Shown here in pieces: positions 1 to 12,712 of a stretch of 64,000 nucleotides of DNA (position 1 is the first letter of the stretch; the number at the start of each line of letters is the position of its first letter). Where the stretch lies: contig OZ017750.1 in assembly GCA_963969365.1 (NCBI GenBank), forward strand, positions 2,170,001 through 2,234,000. Reading direction: 5' to 3'. The stretch is from Asterochloris sp. CNOR1 (Eukaryota > Chlorophyta > Trebouxiophyceae > Trebouxiales > Trebouxiaceae). The notes beneath the pieces are model-generated. The model was given only the letters and a program-made list of their open reading frames with translations, was not told the origin of the DNA and did no database searches. A program made the translations under genes and the position numbers.

Positions 1-3000
1 ACCTCTGACTGTTCTAGTCTGTTGACGCCTGCCAGATTGTAAGCTATCCGCAGGCGCATTGCCAGACCTTTCTGGCCATGCTGGGTATTTGTGACTGTCA
101 ACCTCTGTGTCACCGTACCAGCGGCATTGGCCGGCAGCATGTTGCCAGAGGCAGGCTGAAGCCTGAGCTGCATGAACTTCGGTACAGCAGCCTGCACAAT
201 CATCCAAGGGTGTGAGCGTCTGCTTGTTGAGCAGCAGCTGAAGTGGAGGAGCTGAGCCAGAGCCTGACCTGCAATGAGAAGTCGCTGATGGCTGTATCTG
301 AGGTGTTGCTGTAGCTGCCCTCGATCTGGGTGACCTCGGGGTGCCCTGCAGGCTTGCTGAAGCTGAAGGTGACCGTGATGCCATCCTTCTGCCAGGCCAC
401 AATGTTGGGGAAGGAGGGCGAGGCTGCACTGGGAGTGGGACCGCCCAGCAGGTCATCGAATGCACCCGAGTGGGACACAGCAGGGGCCTGCAGGGCAAGT
501 AGCCAGCACTCTGGGGTGGCAGCCCAGACATCCACAAGAGACTGCAGACAGCACTGAGACTCATAACAAGCAGACACCACAGGTAGGGCCTGCAGAGCAA
601 GCAGGCAGCTCTGCTTGGGCCGCAAGACAGCAAGCTGCAGGCCAGATTGGCAGCACTCCAGGTTGTGGAATGGCAGCACTGCAGTGCGCCAATGCAAGTA
701 CGAGAGAGGAGCAGTGCAAGCAGAGATGGCCTCTGGCGCCAAGCATGTATGCAGTTTCAGCCCTATGGGTCTGCACCTGCGACTGTCCAGCTGAGCCAGC
801 ACCGCCACCCAGCAGATCCAGCACATCAGCAGTGCTGGCGCTGCCAGAGGCGGTGGGACCGACACCACTCAGCAAGTCCTCCAGGCCACCTCCTGCGGCA
901 CAGCCAAATCACAGTCTTGAGCTGATTGCTGAATCCTCTGAGCGATCAGCGAGTGCCCCTCAACTACCTGCAGACTTGGCTTATAAGGACAGTGCATGGC
1001 AAATGGAGCAGCACTGCACCCAATTTGCAGGCAGGAGCACTGGGCAGCACTCTGGTGCCAGATCAAGGCATGCTTGTGAAGTGAGGCGCCTTGCACAGCA
1101 CACACATTACAACAGTGTCCCTTTGCTTTGAAGTGGCCTAACCTGCCGCCACGTTGGACACCGCGCTGCCCAGCTCCCCACTGAGCAGGTCCTGCAGCGC
1201 GTTGGCAGCTGTCGAGCTGCCGGCAGACAGGTCGCCATTGCCGCTGATGGCGACCAGTCCCTCTCCTAGCTCCATGCTGAGCAGGTCTGCAATGCCCTCA
1301 GGCTTAGCTGCCGTGGCTGGCACAGACGCCAGCTCGTCATTTGACACCACCTGCACAGCATTGGAGAAGGCCATTCAAGCTACAGCTGCTGCAGAGCTCT
1401 TGATGTCACTCCCAGCAGAATATTGCAGCACTTCAGGGAGGACACGCACGGCAGGGTTTGTGCTTGGAAGCCTGCCGCTCCCTGGACTAGCACGCCGCTG
1501 GTGGGCACCAGGCAGACTGCTGTGAGGGCCCTCGTGTCGTTCAGCAAGCAGCAACACGTCAGCCCAAGTTTGAGCCTCTGCTTCCCCAACAAGTGAAGGT
1601 GGGCCAACAGACGAGAGATGGAAACGTCTGCTTCACTGACGCCAGGTGACTCACTGCCTCGCTTACCTGGACACAAGCAGGCTGCGGCCCTCATCCAATC
1701 AGCCAGCGTCATGAACAGCTTGGTCAGCCTTACCCAGGCCTTAGTTTGCTGATACAGAAAAGCAGCAGCGCCCCTTCTGAGCAGCAGTACATAGAGCAGG
1801 TGCAGCACTGCAACCGGCATCGCTTGTGCGACCTGCTGATGAGCAGTTCAGGTTGCCATGCAGCAGCAGCCCATGCATGAAGCCTGCTGTCCATGAACCC
1901 AGTCGGTTGCCAATGCTGGTGGTAAGCCAGCTGACATGCTCAAGGTCGGCCTCTAGGCACTGACAGCACCACCACACATCAGCATCAAGAGCAGCTGCAG
2001 CTCAGCAACTGTCGTACGTCGCTCACGTTTGGATATGGAAGACTTGAAGCATTTGATGGCAACAGGAATTCAGCTGTCAGATGTCGAGTAGGTGAGACAG
2101 CATCTTACCTGCGCAGCCTGCCCGTCCATCATGACAGCTGAGTTGCCGATGTTGCGGCTGTAGGTGCTCTCATCCAGGGGCGGGATATGCTCCAGGAGGG
2201 CGCCTCGAATCTTGTCCAGCTTGAAGATGTGGCTGTACTCACATGAGCGCGTCTGCACCTCCAGGATGGAGCTGCCCGTGTACTGATCCACCAACACCTG
2301 CAGAGGTGAAGCAGGGCTTGGAAAAGTAGGGTGGCAACAGGACAAGCCATTTGTAGAGGGAGTCACTGCTCCCAGCAGCACTGATTGAAATAACCCTGGT
2401 ACTAATCTCCAGCAGGACAAGCCATCTTAGCCTGAGGTGATTGCTTTCTGCAGCACGGTGTGTGAGGCCTTGTCTGGGACAGAGAGCAGATATCTCAGCC
2501 GTGTCTGAAGCCAGTGCCTGCAGGGCAACCTGAAGCTTGTTGAAGCGGGGCATTCATTTCGCTGCTGTAAATGATCTGCAGGGCACCGGACATACGAGCT
2601 GCCCTTGTACATGTCTACGAGGGGCCTGCAGCGGTCAAGCACAGGGTTTCGACACACATGGGAGCACTCTGTTGGGGCCAGGACAAGCTGCCAGCCCAAG
2701 GCAAAATTGTGCAGGCAGCCAGGTTCCACAGACTAGAGAACAAGAGCAGCCCACAGAAGCTGGTGGCCCACCCAGGCCTGCAGGGGCAAGATGGGCTGTG
2801 GTGCATGGTGGCTGGAGGACGAGGGGACACCACATGGGCTGAAGCCAGGGGCTCATCGTGTTGGAAGTGCTGCCGCGACCTTGGCCTACCAGGCAGAGGT
2901 AAGACGTGAATCAACCAATGGCCGACCGGCAGAGTAGCAGCATTGACACCAACCAACAGAGTTGAGGACAGGCCTGGCACGGGATGGCCAGCCAGGCTGC

Positions 3001-6000
3001 AATATCACAACTCCTGGGAAACCCTCTGCACCCATGGTTGAAGCCCAGTGGGAAGGCTCGGCCTGTAAGGTCTACAGCCTTTTAGATATGAAGGTATCAG
3101 GCTCCTCTTTACAGTGCGCCATGCCTGGTCAGGCGGGTGAGCAGCATGCCCACATCCTGATCAGCACCACCACAACCCCATATTCACAGCTTGTCCGCCT
3201 CTTGCAGCTGGCGTCTCACCGCGATGCGCTGTGCCTGGTCCGGCAGACGGGTTGACAGCTTCATGAGGGCTGTCAGGGCATACTCGCGCCCCACAGGGTC
3301 TGTGGTGGTGGCAGTGGCCACACTCTCCAGCATCTGCACGATGTCGCCGGTACTGACTGACAGGGCAGCTTCCCCCTCCCTCAGGCCGCCGCTGGAGAGC
3401 AGGAGCTCCCCAAACTCCCCTGAGGGTGCAAAGGAAACAGCGTCAATCTCCTCATGTGAGGACACAGCCATGGACACCTTTCTGTCAGGAAGCAGTGCTC
3501 AACCTGCCTTTTGGTCAGAGCCGTTCTGCACTCAGTGGTGTACATGATGTGTGCCATCACTGATGCTGAGCAAGCATCAGTGAAAGATGCAGAGGGTGAC
3601 AGACTGGGCAGCATGAGTCAGAGGTCCAAGCCCGCTCCCAGGAAGCTGATGACTGAGTGAATCAAGTAAAGGGCATGGGCAGAGCAGGCACGCTCCCTGG
3701 CCTGCAGTCCGCCAGACGCACCTAGGAACCAGGTGGTCACCATCAGCAGGCTGAGAGCGAGCTGCTCCCTGTTGGTCTTCAGCGCAGTGTACATCTGGCG
3801 CACAGCGTAGGCGTGCAGCTCGGGGGCATTGCTGACCAGCACCACCAGCGCCCGGCAGACCTCCTCCTTCACGTGGGCACCTGCCTGGACCATGACCTGC
3901 AGCAGGGGCAAGCGATGGGCTCTGAGAAGGAGGGTACTCTGAGGACCAAGCTTGATCTGCAGCCCAGCGTGTGCCAGGGGATTGCTGGGGATCTACAATA
4001 TGCATCGTGACCCCACAAGGGCTTTGAGCTGGCAGTGAATAGAAGGGCTGCACCATGAGTTGCAGCAAGGCAGCAGGCTCTAAGGCTGATGCATCCTGCC
4101 TTCAACACCCCAGGCCCTCCATGCAGCATTCCGCCCCATGAATTGACAGAACTCCCTCAAAGACATGACGGCCAGAGGCCACCTTTCAAATTGACAAGAT
4201 AGCCTCCCTAGGGGACCACCCTTAGCAAGGCAGGACCTGTCCTCAGACAGGTTGGCAACAAGCCATCAAGAAAGACATGCAGGTATATGTGAAGGGGTCT
4301 TGAGAGACCCCTCACAGTGAAGGCCCACCTGAAGCAGGGAGTCCAGGTGCCATTGCTTGTCAGGCGCAAATCGCTGGATGAGCATGCAGACTTTGTTGGT
4401 CAGGTCGGGCTTGAACTCAAGGTCACTGATCTTGAGGTAGTCCAGCAGCTCCTTGGTGAGCGTCTTGATGTTGCCCTCGTTGACCAGGGCATACACCAGC
4501 TCCAGCGCTCGCCGCCTGTACCATACGAGCACGAGGTCAGTGTCCTGACAGTGGTGCACCGAGGGGCATGCTGGCGCCCGACAGTTTGCTGCCTGCATCG
4601 GCTGCCATCAGGGCTCCACTGCCGGCATCACCTGCCTGCAGCGGTCATCTGTCAGACGGACAGGCATCGCATGCCTGCACCATCAGACAGCACAACAAGG
4701 TGCTCTGGTGCAGCACAGCGGCAGCTGCGCTTCCTTCCTGTGGCACCAGAAGGGCACGGGCAAGGCGCTCTGTGCGCTGCAGACGAACACCACTCCCAGC
4801 TGAGTACAGACACGATGGCCGGGGCATCACCAGCAGCTGGGACCACAGCGAGATACCGACGTATGGGGTGGGTGCACAGGAGCAGCCTGCACAAGAAGGT
4901 GCAGCCGCATGCACTTGTGTGCAGCCAGCAAGGTTCTTTGCCTGCAGCAGGGTGAGCCCTCTGATGCACAGGGCACATCTCCGGTGCACCAGGGTGGAGC
5001 GTGCAGCCCACTGCCCACCTGATGGACACGTCTGCATCCTTCACGCACTCCACGATGGTGGTCCTGTGCCGCTGCACCGCCTGGGTGTCCACGCCGACCA
5101 CCTTGGACAGCGTGTTCAGGGCCACATACCGGATGTTGTTGTCCCTGCAGGGCAGCCAGCAGTCGAGCAATACGCTGGGGGAGGCAAGGCAGCCAGGCAC
5201 AGCAGACAGTGGCCAGCACACTGTGCTGCCGTCACTCTGTGTACCAGCTGGCGTCCAGCGCACTGACTTGTGGGGCACCAATGCCATGCCCCTGCTCAAG
5301 AGATGGGCCAGCAATGCTGCTGCTGTGAAAGCTGCCATGTCAGCAGCAGAACTCGACAGACCCAGGAACACCCAACCCCTCACCTGCTGGCCAGAAAGCA
5401 GTACCAGCATGTATGGGCGGCGTGCGCAGCCATCACCGCAGGAGCACAGCGAGAATCTGCAAGACCACAGTCTTGCCACCCTCCACCAGCAGCAAGCTGC
5501 AGCAGCTGTCCTTCATCCCCTCGACCAGCCCAGTCGTTGGCTGCAGAGCGCCCCAGGATGGATTTGGGGTGCGTGTGCAGCCAACATCAGGCTGAACAGC
5601 AGGACTGCCAAAGCGCCACCTGGAGGTTCAAGCACCCAGCAGTGCAGGCCCCACCTGTTGGCCAGGAAGCGGCCCAGGATGTTGATGGCCAACGTGCGCA
5701 GGCCCCCAATGGAGTCCACCCCCATGATCGTCTGCACGCACTCGTACAGGATGGCGTTCCCTGCATTGCGCGCCCCCTCTGTGTTGGTGGCCACTTGCGC
5801 CAGGATGTCGCTCATCTGGTCGCTGGCGTCTGCGTGCCCGCTGCCCAGCCTGTGCAACAGGCGCAGCACCTGCAGGGCAGTTGGTGCGCATGTAGAAGTG
5901 AGCCGGAATGCTGCATTGAATGAGAAGCTGTGTAGAGTAGGGGCCGGCCTCTGCATGCCTCTGCCCAGCTTGCGCAGCGGGCAGGCACCAGGCACAGCTG

Positions 6001-8051
6001 CCGTGGGACAGACAGGGAGCCAGCAGACAGCTGATTCATTGTCAAAGATGCACAGTCCTGCTTGAAGCCCCGGGCTGATAACGTCTGCTCCTCCATGCCT
6101 GAGCAGCACGTGCAAGGGACCTGTGACACCACTCACATCCTGGCTCAGCGAAGCCTACACATGCGCAGTCTGAACTTCATGCGTCACCCAGCGGCGCTGC
6201 TGGCAGGCCTCACCTTGACCTGCAGGAAGGGGTCAGTGATCCCCCCCACATCGTGCTCCGGCGCAAACCCGCTCATGAGCAGGCTGCGCAGGATTTTGCA
6301 CAGCATGGGCACATGCTTGCGGTAGTGGGCCACAGCGTCCGGGTGGATTTCGCAGATGTCCAGCATGAGGGTGACCCCTGCCAGCAGCACACCGTGGTGC
6401 CTGTCATTCAGCAAGCTGGCCGCCCGGTCTATGAAGCCCTCTGTCATGTCGGGCACCTTGCGCAGCACCCTGCAGGGGCAGGGGAGGCCTCGGCAAGCTG
6501 GCTGGCCTATGTGCTCTGCAAGAGTGCTTGTGATACCCTGTCTGAGGGAACACTGGTCATCTGCGGCGTGACTAGCCACTTTTGGGCTGAAGCAAAGCCC
6601 AGGCGGGGCTGCACCGGCCACTTGCCTCAAGCTGCCACCCACCGCAACGCCAACACAGGTCTCAAGCACGCAGCCTGCTTGAGGCCCCTCCTCCTGCCCA
6701 GCCGGTGGCACCCAGCGCAGCTTTCTTGTGCTAACAGCCGTTGGTGCTGGCCAGCAGCCTCCCACCGTGGGCGCCAGGAGACAGGGGCTGGTCAACGTCC
6801 GTTCTGCCTCAGGTGGCGCAGCAGGGACCCTTTCAGCTGACCCACAGAGACTGTTCAGCACTCCTCCCCAGCCCACCTGGTGGCGCACAGGGCAGCCTTC
6901 TTGCGCACATAGCTGTTGGTGCTGGACAGCAGCTTCTCCACCTCAGGGGCGAGGTCGCGCGCCATCTCAGCGCTGCAGATGTTGCCCAGCGCACACAGCG
7001 CGAGGCCCACAATGTACTGGTTGCGCGTGTTGAGATCGTTCTTCAGGGAGTTGGTGACCAGCATGAGCACCTCCTGGCGCTCATCTAGCAGGATCATCAG
7101 GCCCAGGTAGCCGATGCGCTGCAGGAGAGCCAGAGCAGAAACACTTGAATGGAACAGCCGTGTGCAGCAGCACCATGAGCGTTTTGGGGGCTGTAGGTAG
7201 GCACCGGACGCACTGCTGCTGCAGGTTATCAGGCCCCTGATACCCAAAGCACTGCAGCAACATCATTAGCCCCAAATGGCAGCAAAGCATGAGCAAATGT
7301 TTACTGCAAAAGGTCAGTGGCAGCGGCACCTCAGAGGCCGAGGCGTGGCAAGCCTGTTCTCCAGCAGCAGGGACAGGCAGCAGCAGCTCATGAGGCAGCC
7401 AAACCTGATGCGCTGCAGCAGGGGCAGTGTCAGGCTTTGAGGCTCCAGAACACCGCTGCACATGGAGTCAACGTGATTGCGCAGCACTGGCCAGTGCTCA
7501 TGAGTTGGCGATCATGCAGCTGATTTGGCCAGCATGCAGCATTCTGCATTTGTTGACCCAGCATTGCCGGCCTGGCGCAGGCTGAGATGCAGCTGCCTGG
7601 CCTCTTGCAAATTGGTGCGCGTATACACAATGCGCTGCAGCTGCGGCAGGTGAGGGGAGATGTGTACAGCTGGCGCCTCTGTGGTGCTGTATGAAAGAGG
7701 TGCATCACATGCAGTCTGTGATGCACTCCAGGGGCCACCTTTCCCATTAGGACGCCTGCAGAGGCAGCAACACAGCAATTTCATGACAGTCACCTTCTCA
7801 GGGAAGCTGGAGGCAGCAATCAGCTTGAGCGTCTCCATCTGCCCAAAGTGTGTGGGGTAGCCCAGCATGTGGATGTACATGAGCTTGGCCACATTCCTGT
7901 GCCTGTAGACAGTGTCCTGCTCCTTGAAGGCATTGCGAAGAGCTGCGCTCTCCTTAGCCACCACATTGCGCTCCTCGGCAGCAGTCTTGCACTGCCGCAC
8001 GCTCCTGATGAGCTCCCTGCATGCCAGGAAAGCTCGAAAGCTGAGCTCCAT
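1..8051 (-). CDS. AP1G: AP-1 complex subunit gamma (gamma-adaptin), 3' end outside window
   Basis: Large subunit of the AP-1 clathrin adaptor, which sorts cargo at the trans-Golgi network and endosomes. Thirteen exons can be read on the minus strand: 7794-8051, 6877-7118, 6214-6469, 5655-5869, 5019-5144, 4329-4515, 3722-3896, 3188-3419, 2109-2297, 1143-1350, 777-892, 269-487 and 1-191, about 870 residues. The N-terminal trunk shows family landmarks such as [49 protein letters not shown] and [10 protein letters not shown]. The hinge has several DLL-type motifs ([13 protein letters not shown]). The ear begins near GAFDDLLGG and continues through [10 protein letters not shown] and [15 protein letters not shown] to the window edge, where it is cut shortly before the expected stop. 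The start Met at 8051 (MELSFRAF) gives nearly the usual N-terminal length, but an upstream mini-exon is possible. The middle hinge exons are the least certain boundaries. Confidence 0.93.
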
Positions 8052-8095
8052 GTGCAGCTGCAGGGACAAGTGCAAGGGTGGCATTGTGAGCTACA

Positions 8096-8168
8096 CGCCA
8101 GGGATGGCAGTGCTACTGTGTGACACTCAGGCCATTGCCATCACACAGTAGCACTGCCATCCCTGGCG
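8096..8168. repeat. 28-bp perfect inverted repeat (hairpin) upstream of AP1G
   Basis: Left arm 8096-8123 and right arm 8141-8168 are exact reverse complements, with a 17-nt loop. The element sits 45 bp upstream of the gamma-adaptin start codon, so it is probably in that gene's 5' UTR or promoter. The motif GCCATCCC recurs once more just to its right. No transposon end or target-site duplication was recognised. Confidence 0.9.
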
Positions 8169-9627
8169 GGACATTGCCATCCCTTTTGGACAGGGCCCTT
8201 CTGACTAGGGTGGGATGACTGCCTGGTACTGCTAATACTGAGAAGGGCATGGCAGCCTAGCAGCTGCAGCTGAGCCCACTGCACAGGGGTGCGCTGCAGA
8301 TCCAGGCAACATCAATGCTGCCCAGAACAGCACCTGAGCCTGATGGTCATGTGGGAACCTCCAAGTGATCAGCAGGCTCCCCAGATGCTACTTAGAGCTG
8401 TCAACGTCAGAACGTGGGGGTTCGCTGATCGCTATCTTGGACACCGGAAGCCCAGCAGTCCTGATTGTTGAGCAACGGAAGCACAGCGGACTGATGCCAG
8501 CCTTCTAGGGTCAAACCTGAGAGTTGACCCCATTGTAGCTGGCCTCCCTTCACGGGGACCGGGGCCTCTTCTTGTCAGTTGAATCCCTTCTTGGTGGCAA
8601 GATAAGGCGCATTGAAAGAGGGATGGTTGACCACACTGCCATAAAGCGGGGTGGGTGCATTGCATCATTGAGATGGCTAAAGGCAGCTGGGCGATGCAGC
8701 TCGGCCTCAGAGCTGTACCTGCCTCAGGTGAGAGCGGGCACTTGTATGGTGTGTCCGGTCATGCCTCAGCTTTGTGCTTTCGGCCTAGGCACTCTTTGCC
8801 GGCAGACGTCATCAGGGTGCTGCTCCATCAGTTGCATCCCTGCTTATGCACAGCTTTTCACAAGGCAGCTCCGCAGCAGCATCTGCTCACATAGCTCAGC
8901 CATCCCAGAGCCCTTTAGTCTGCTTCTTCTTGTGCTTTGCAGTGTTGAACTTGACGGCCTTGGTGTCTACACGCCCAGCCACAGCAAGGGCCTGCAAACC
9001 AGCCACTTATCAGGCGCAGGAGCCTTGAAGACTGTTGTAGCACGCAGGCAGAGACTGACCTTTTCAAGTTTGCTTTGTTTCCTGCGCTTTTGATTTTTTG
9101 TGCGCTGGCCTCGCTTTGCTTGCTTCGGCTTCCTACAGGGCACAGCATGTCAAGACCATCAGTCTTGAGCAAGAGCAGCCAGCCAATAACATCAGGCCCA
9201 GTGCCTGATGGATTTAACTATGGTGCAACACACGAAGCTCACGGCTGCAGTGGTGCCTGGACACTGGCTTCCTCGCCAGTTTCTGCTACCTCCATCTCTG
9301 CAGACACCAAGTATCTTCTTGATGCAGGCTTGCACCTTGGTAGCATGCAGAGTGGTGCCTGTCTTTCAGCATACCTTGTGCAGGAGCTGTCTGCCATTGT
9401 TCAGCTGGTGCTGCCTCTATGGTCATGGCATGCTGCGCCTTGGCTCCTGCAGCACCAGCAGCCAGCTTGCACACACCCAGCCAGACAGCAGCAGATTCGA
9501 GGGTGATGAACAGCCTGACCTTTCCTCTTCACCATGCTGGCTGCCTCTGGCTGAGCTCAACCAGAAACCTGTCTCTCCTATACATTACTTGCTTTCCTTG
9601 CAAAGTCATAGCCTGGAGTTCCCTGCG
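8169..9627. other. Intergenic stretch, no supported gene
   Basis: This 1.46-kb stretch lies between the divergent AP1G and RING-CH genes. Open frames exist on both strands (for example around 8572-9093 and 9075-9506), but none has recognisable homology or convincing splice structure. It may hold promoters and 5' UTR exons of the RING-CH gene, whose coding frame is open upstream of the chosen ATG. Confidence 0.5.
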
Positions 9628-11974
9628 ATGCCGCCAGGGCAGCGGAGGGCACTGGGCCAACCGCCAGGCCTAGGGCTTGGGCCCATCGCTGCAAGAACCG
9701 GCGCGGAGAGCACACTCATGGCTCCGAAACAACTAGCTCAGCCAGCCAAGGTCATAGAGTGTGACGATGATAGACAGTGTCGCATTTGCTGGGGAGAGGA
9801 GGACATGTCCTTGACCAGATCCACTGTGGACGGCATGTTGGTTGCCCCATGCAGTTGCGCAGGTGTGTTGCAGCCCTGGGTGTGTTTGTCAGCTGCCTGC
9901 TGCCAACGCTTGCAGCATCCTCAATCAACCCCTTGTATATTGCCCACCAGGTTCACGCCCCGGGGAGCCTGCGCTGTGCCAAGCAATGCTGGCTGCTTTG
10001 AAGCCTGCAGTGACCTTGAGCAGCCTTGATGGCATCTGCTGACCAACCACAACAGCTGGTCATGGCCATTGCAGGCACTGCCAAGTGGGTCCACCTCAGG
10101 TGCCTGCGTGAATGGCAGAGAAGCAATTCCACGAGCCCTCCGAGCCAAAGAAGGCGATGCTCAAGTTGTGAAATATGCAACCGGTGCGCTGCCAGGCCTG
10201 AAAGGTCGCTAGGCCTTGCCTGAAGCTTGCATGAGCCAGCTTACATGCAGTAGCACTCCATTGCAGCTAGGCTGCAGCGATAGGCATACACAGCCAGCAG
10301 GCAGCAGGGCATCCCAGCCTGAGCCGTCCTGCTGCAGCTGGTTGCTAAGCCCCCACCAAGCCATAGTAGGACCATGCATGGGCTCTGGCAGAATGCTGTT
10401 GAACAGCTGCACAACCACTGGCATGAGTCATAAGGGTCTTGCCAGGCTGCAGATCTGTTGCATGGTGCTGGCCTGGTGCAGATTCAGCAGCGCATGGTGC
10501 CCATGAGTAGCACAGCACCACGGCAGACATGGTGCCGTGCAGGCGCTACCGCTTCCCACGCAAGGTTCTGCAGCAAGAGGCACTGGATCGCGGCCAGACA
10601 GCCATGGCCTTGCAGATCTTTGTGGTGAGTCATCACGGCAAATGGCCATTACACGGGCCGATGCTCGACAGCCCAGGAGCTGCATGTATGCGCTGGTGAG
10701 GTTCACTCTCACGGGTCTTGCCGCGCAACATATGGCTGTCTGCAATAGCAGCTTTAGCAGTCGTTTCTGGCTGGGTCACCCTGGCTGCAAAGCCAAGCTA
10801 CAGCTCTTCCAGCAGCAGCTGTGTGCTTGGAGGAGGGCATGAAGCGATGTGTCCAGTTGTGTGCAGGACGACTGCCGCGACAGGATCCTCTGCAACCCCC
10901 ACTACCAAAAGCTTGAGCAGGCAGCTGGGGTGTGGCGGAAGGTGCTCGTGGTGAGTGCAAGCTCCTCACCCCTGTCTGTGCTGCCTGCGACGGAAAGTGG
11001 TCAGGGGCTGGGACCTTGGCCTGCGCAAGGCAGCGACTACAGGATGGCCAGGGCAGCTCGGTTGAAGGTGAAACTGCACTGTGCAAGCAGAACTTATCTG
11101 ACGGACCAAGCTCTTAGCCCCTGCACAAGGCACCCTGTGGCATCGTTGGGGCAGGCTTGCCCGATGACAGAGCTGCAGTTGGCAAGTGAGTGCTGCTTGT
11201 TGAACAGCTGTGCCACAAAAAGCTGAGCCCACTCAAGGCTGCCCCTACAGCACTGCTCCTGTCATCTCGCGATCATGTCATGCTGGGAGGTACCTAGCTG
11301 AGGGCTTCCACATATCTGCTCTGCAGACTCTGGGCATCCTGAACGCTTTCAGAGGCGCTGTGGCAGGCGCAGTGCTGGGCAGTGGGCTGGGCCTCTTCTC
11401 TGCGCGCAGACACATGCAGATCTACCAGCATAACCTGCCCAACATCCTGCTCTTTGCCACCCTGTGCCCACCCCTGCGGGTGAGGCAGCGCCAGTGCAAG
11501 CTGCTGCGGCAGCTAGATGATGTGACATGCTTCATGTTGCCAAGGTGTGCCCACTCCTTTGGCAGACGGCAATTGTGGAGGCGGCCTGGCACACCTGCAG
11601 CTGTGTGAAGTCCAGGCATCAAGCTCCAGAATATCAGCTGCAGTCAGCTCTGCACAGGGGCCTGTGGACAGCTTGCTGTTGGGCATCTGCGCCTGTGACA
11701 ATGCCTTTTCTCACTGCAGATCCCTCTCTTTTTCATCAGCACCTCACTGGTCGTGGGCGTGGCCTCAGAGGTGGTCGTCCTGGCAGTCGCGCATGCCTAC
11801 GTGGGCTCCCTCATGGGCTTTGGCAAGGGCTGCCTAACAACTTTGAAGGTCACTGTCAGGCTGCAGCTGGGCGCTGTCTTGCTGGGCCTGCAGGGCACAG
11901 ACCAGGCTGTCCGCGGCCTGCTGAAGCTAGGAGGCCTGGCTGTAGGGGCCTTGCTGCGCATGAGCCGCCCCTGA
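9628..11974 (+). CDS. RING-CH (RINGv, MARCH-type) membrane E3 ubiquitin ligase
   Basis: A predicted E3 ubiquitin ligase that would act at a membrane. Exons read as 9628-9862, 10075-10183, 10543-10624, 10867-10950, 11327-11479, 11566-11604 and 11720-11974. Phases join into 318 residues. The C4HC3 RINGv ligands are Cys51, Cys54, Cys75, Cys77, His85, Cys88, Cys110 and Cys113, with the family spacing (C-x1-C-x7-H-x2-C, then C-x2-C). The Trp of VHLRCLREW is also present. Downstream are hydrophobic stretches: a glycine-rich one near residues 171-195 (GAVAGAVLGSGLGLF), a short one near 204-215, and one near 235-265. This fits MARCH proteins, which have a RINGv followed by transmembrane helices. The RING half is certain. 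The junction at 10624/10867 and membership of the C-terminal exons in the same gene are inferred from phase and smooth reading. The start ATG is one of two in-frame choices (the other is at 9718). Confidence 0.75.
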
Positions 11975-12712
11975 AATTGTGACAACCTGCTGTGCTGCAT
12001 TTAGCCAGAATCTGCAGGGTGATGCAGGCAAACGCAGACCACTGCAGCCCCCAAGCTGCCAGCATTAGCCCCCTCACACTGCGTGAACACCTGCCATTTC
12101 TTCTAGCCCTGAAGCCTGCTATGCCGGGCTACTCTCCCTGAATGAACAGCGTGCGTGCCTGTACAGCCTGCCTCTTCCCCCTCTGTGTGTACAACCAGGC
12201 CCCTGCATCAGAGGCCACTGCAGCTGGCATCTATGTAAAAGATCACAGTCTGTCCAGTTTAAAGGTATGAGAGAAGCGGCGGGGAGGCAAGCCTTCTGAG
12301 ATCAGATCCTCAGGACCAATGTAAAGGACCCTGTGTTCACTCCAAGACCCTGAGACGGTGGGTGTCTGGACTAGCTGGCGCCAGCATGCCGCCATTTATG
12401 AAATTTATGAGGGAGAGAGATGTCTATGCTAGGAGTGCCTCATGGCACAGGCTGTCAGCTCACTATACTGCTACTAGGTGGCCTGGGCACAGGCTCACTC
12501 ATTGTTTGCACAGCGTCTTGTGCGGGGATGTGCTGAGTGCCAATTGGGCCTCAAGAGAGGCATTCCAGCAAGCACCAGTCCTGACTGACTGTCCTGCTGC
12601 GTTATCAGTCTCAATGGCCCTCTTCGGGACGGTGATTGGGTGGCTTAGCGGCAGCCGTCTCTGTTGCAAATGCCGCAGAGCCAGGCACAAGTGCGGGGCC
12701 TGGCGCTTAGTC
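11975..12712. other. Convergent intergenic region with two TGTAA motifs
   Basis: The region separates the 3' ends of the RING-CH and CCCH genes. Plus-strand TGTAAA motifs at about 12234 and 12320 match the canonical poly(A) signal of green algae and could end the RING-CH transcript. A 117-codon plus-strand open frame at 12362-12715 has no recognisable feature. Confidence 0.4.

Noticed and set aside
5001-6065. A 354-codon plus-strand open frame, longer than any single exon nearby
   Set aside because: It lies antisense over several gamma-adaptin exons that match the family perfectly. GC-rich DNA gives such shadow frames, and its translation has no domain.
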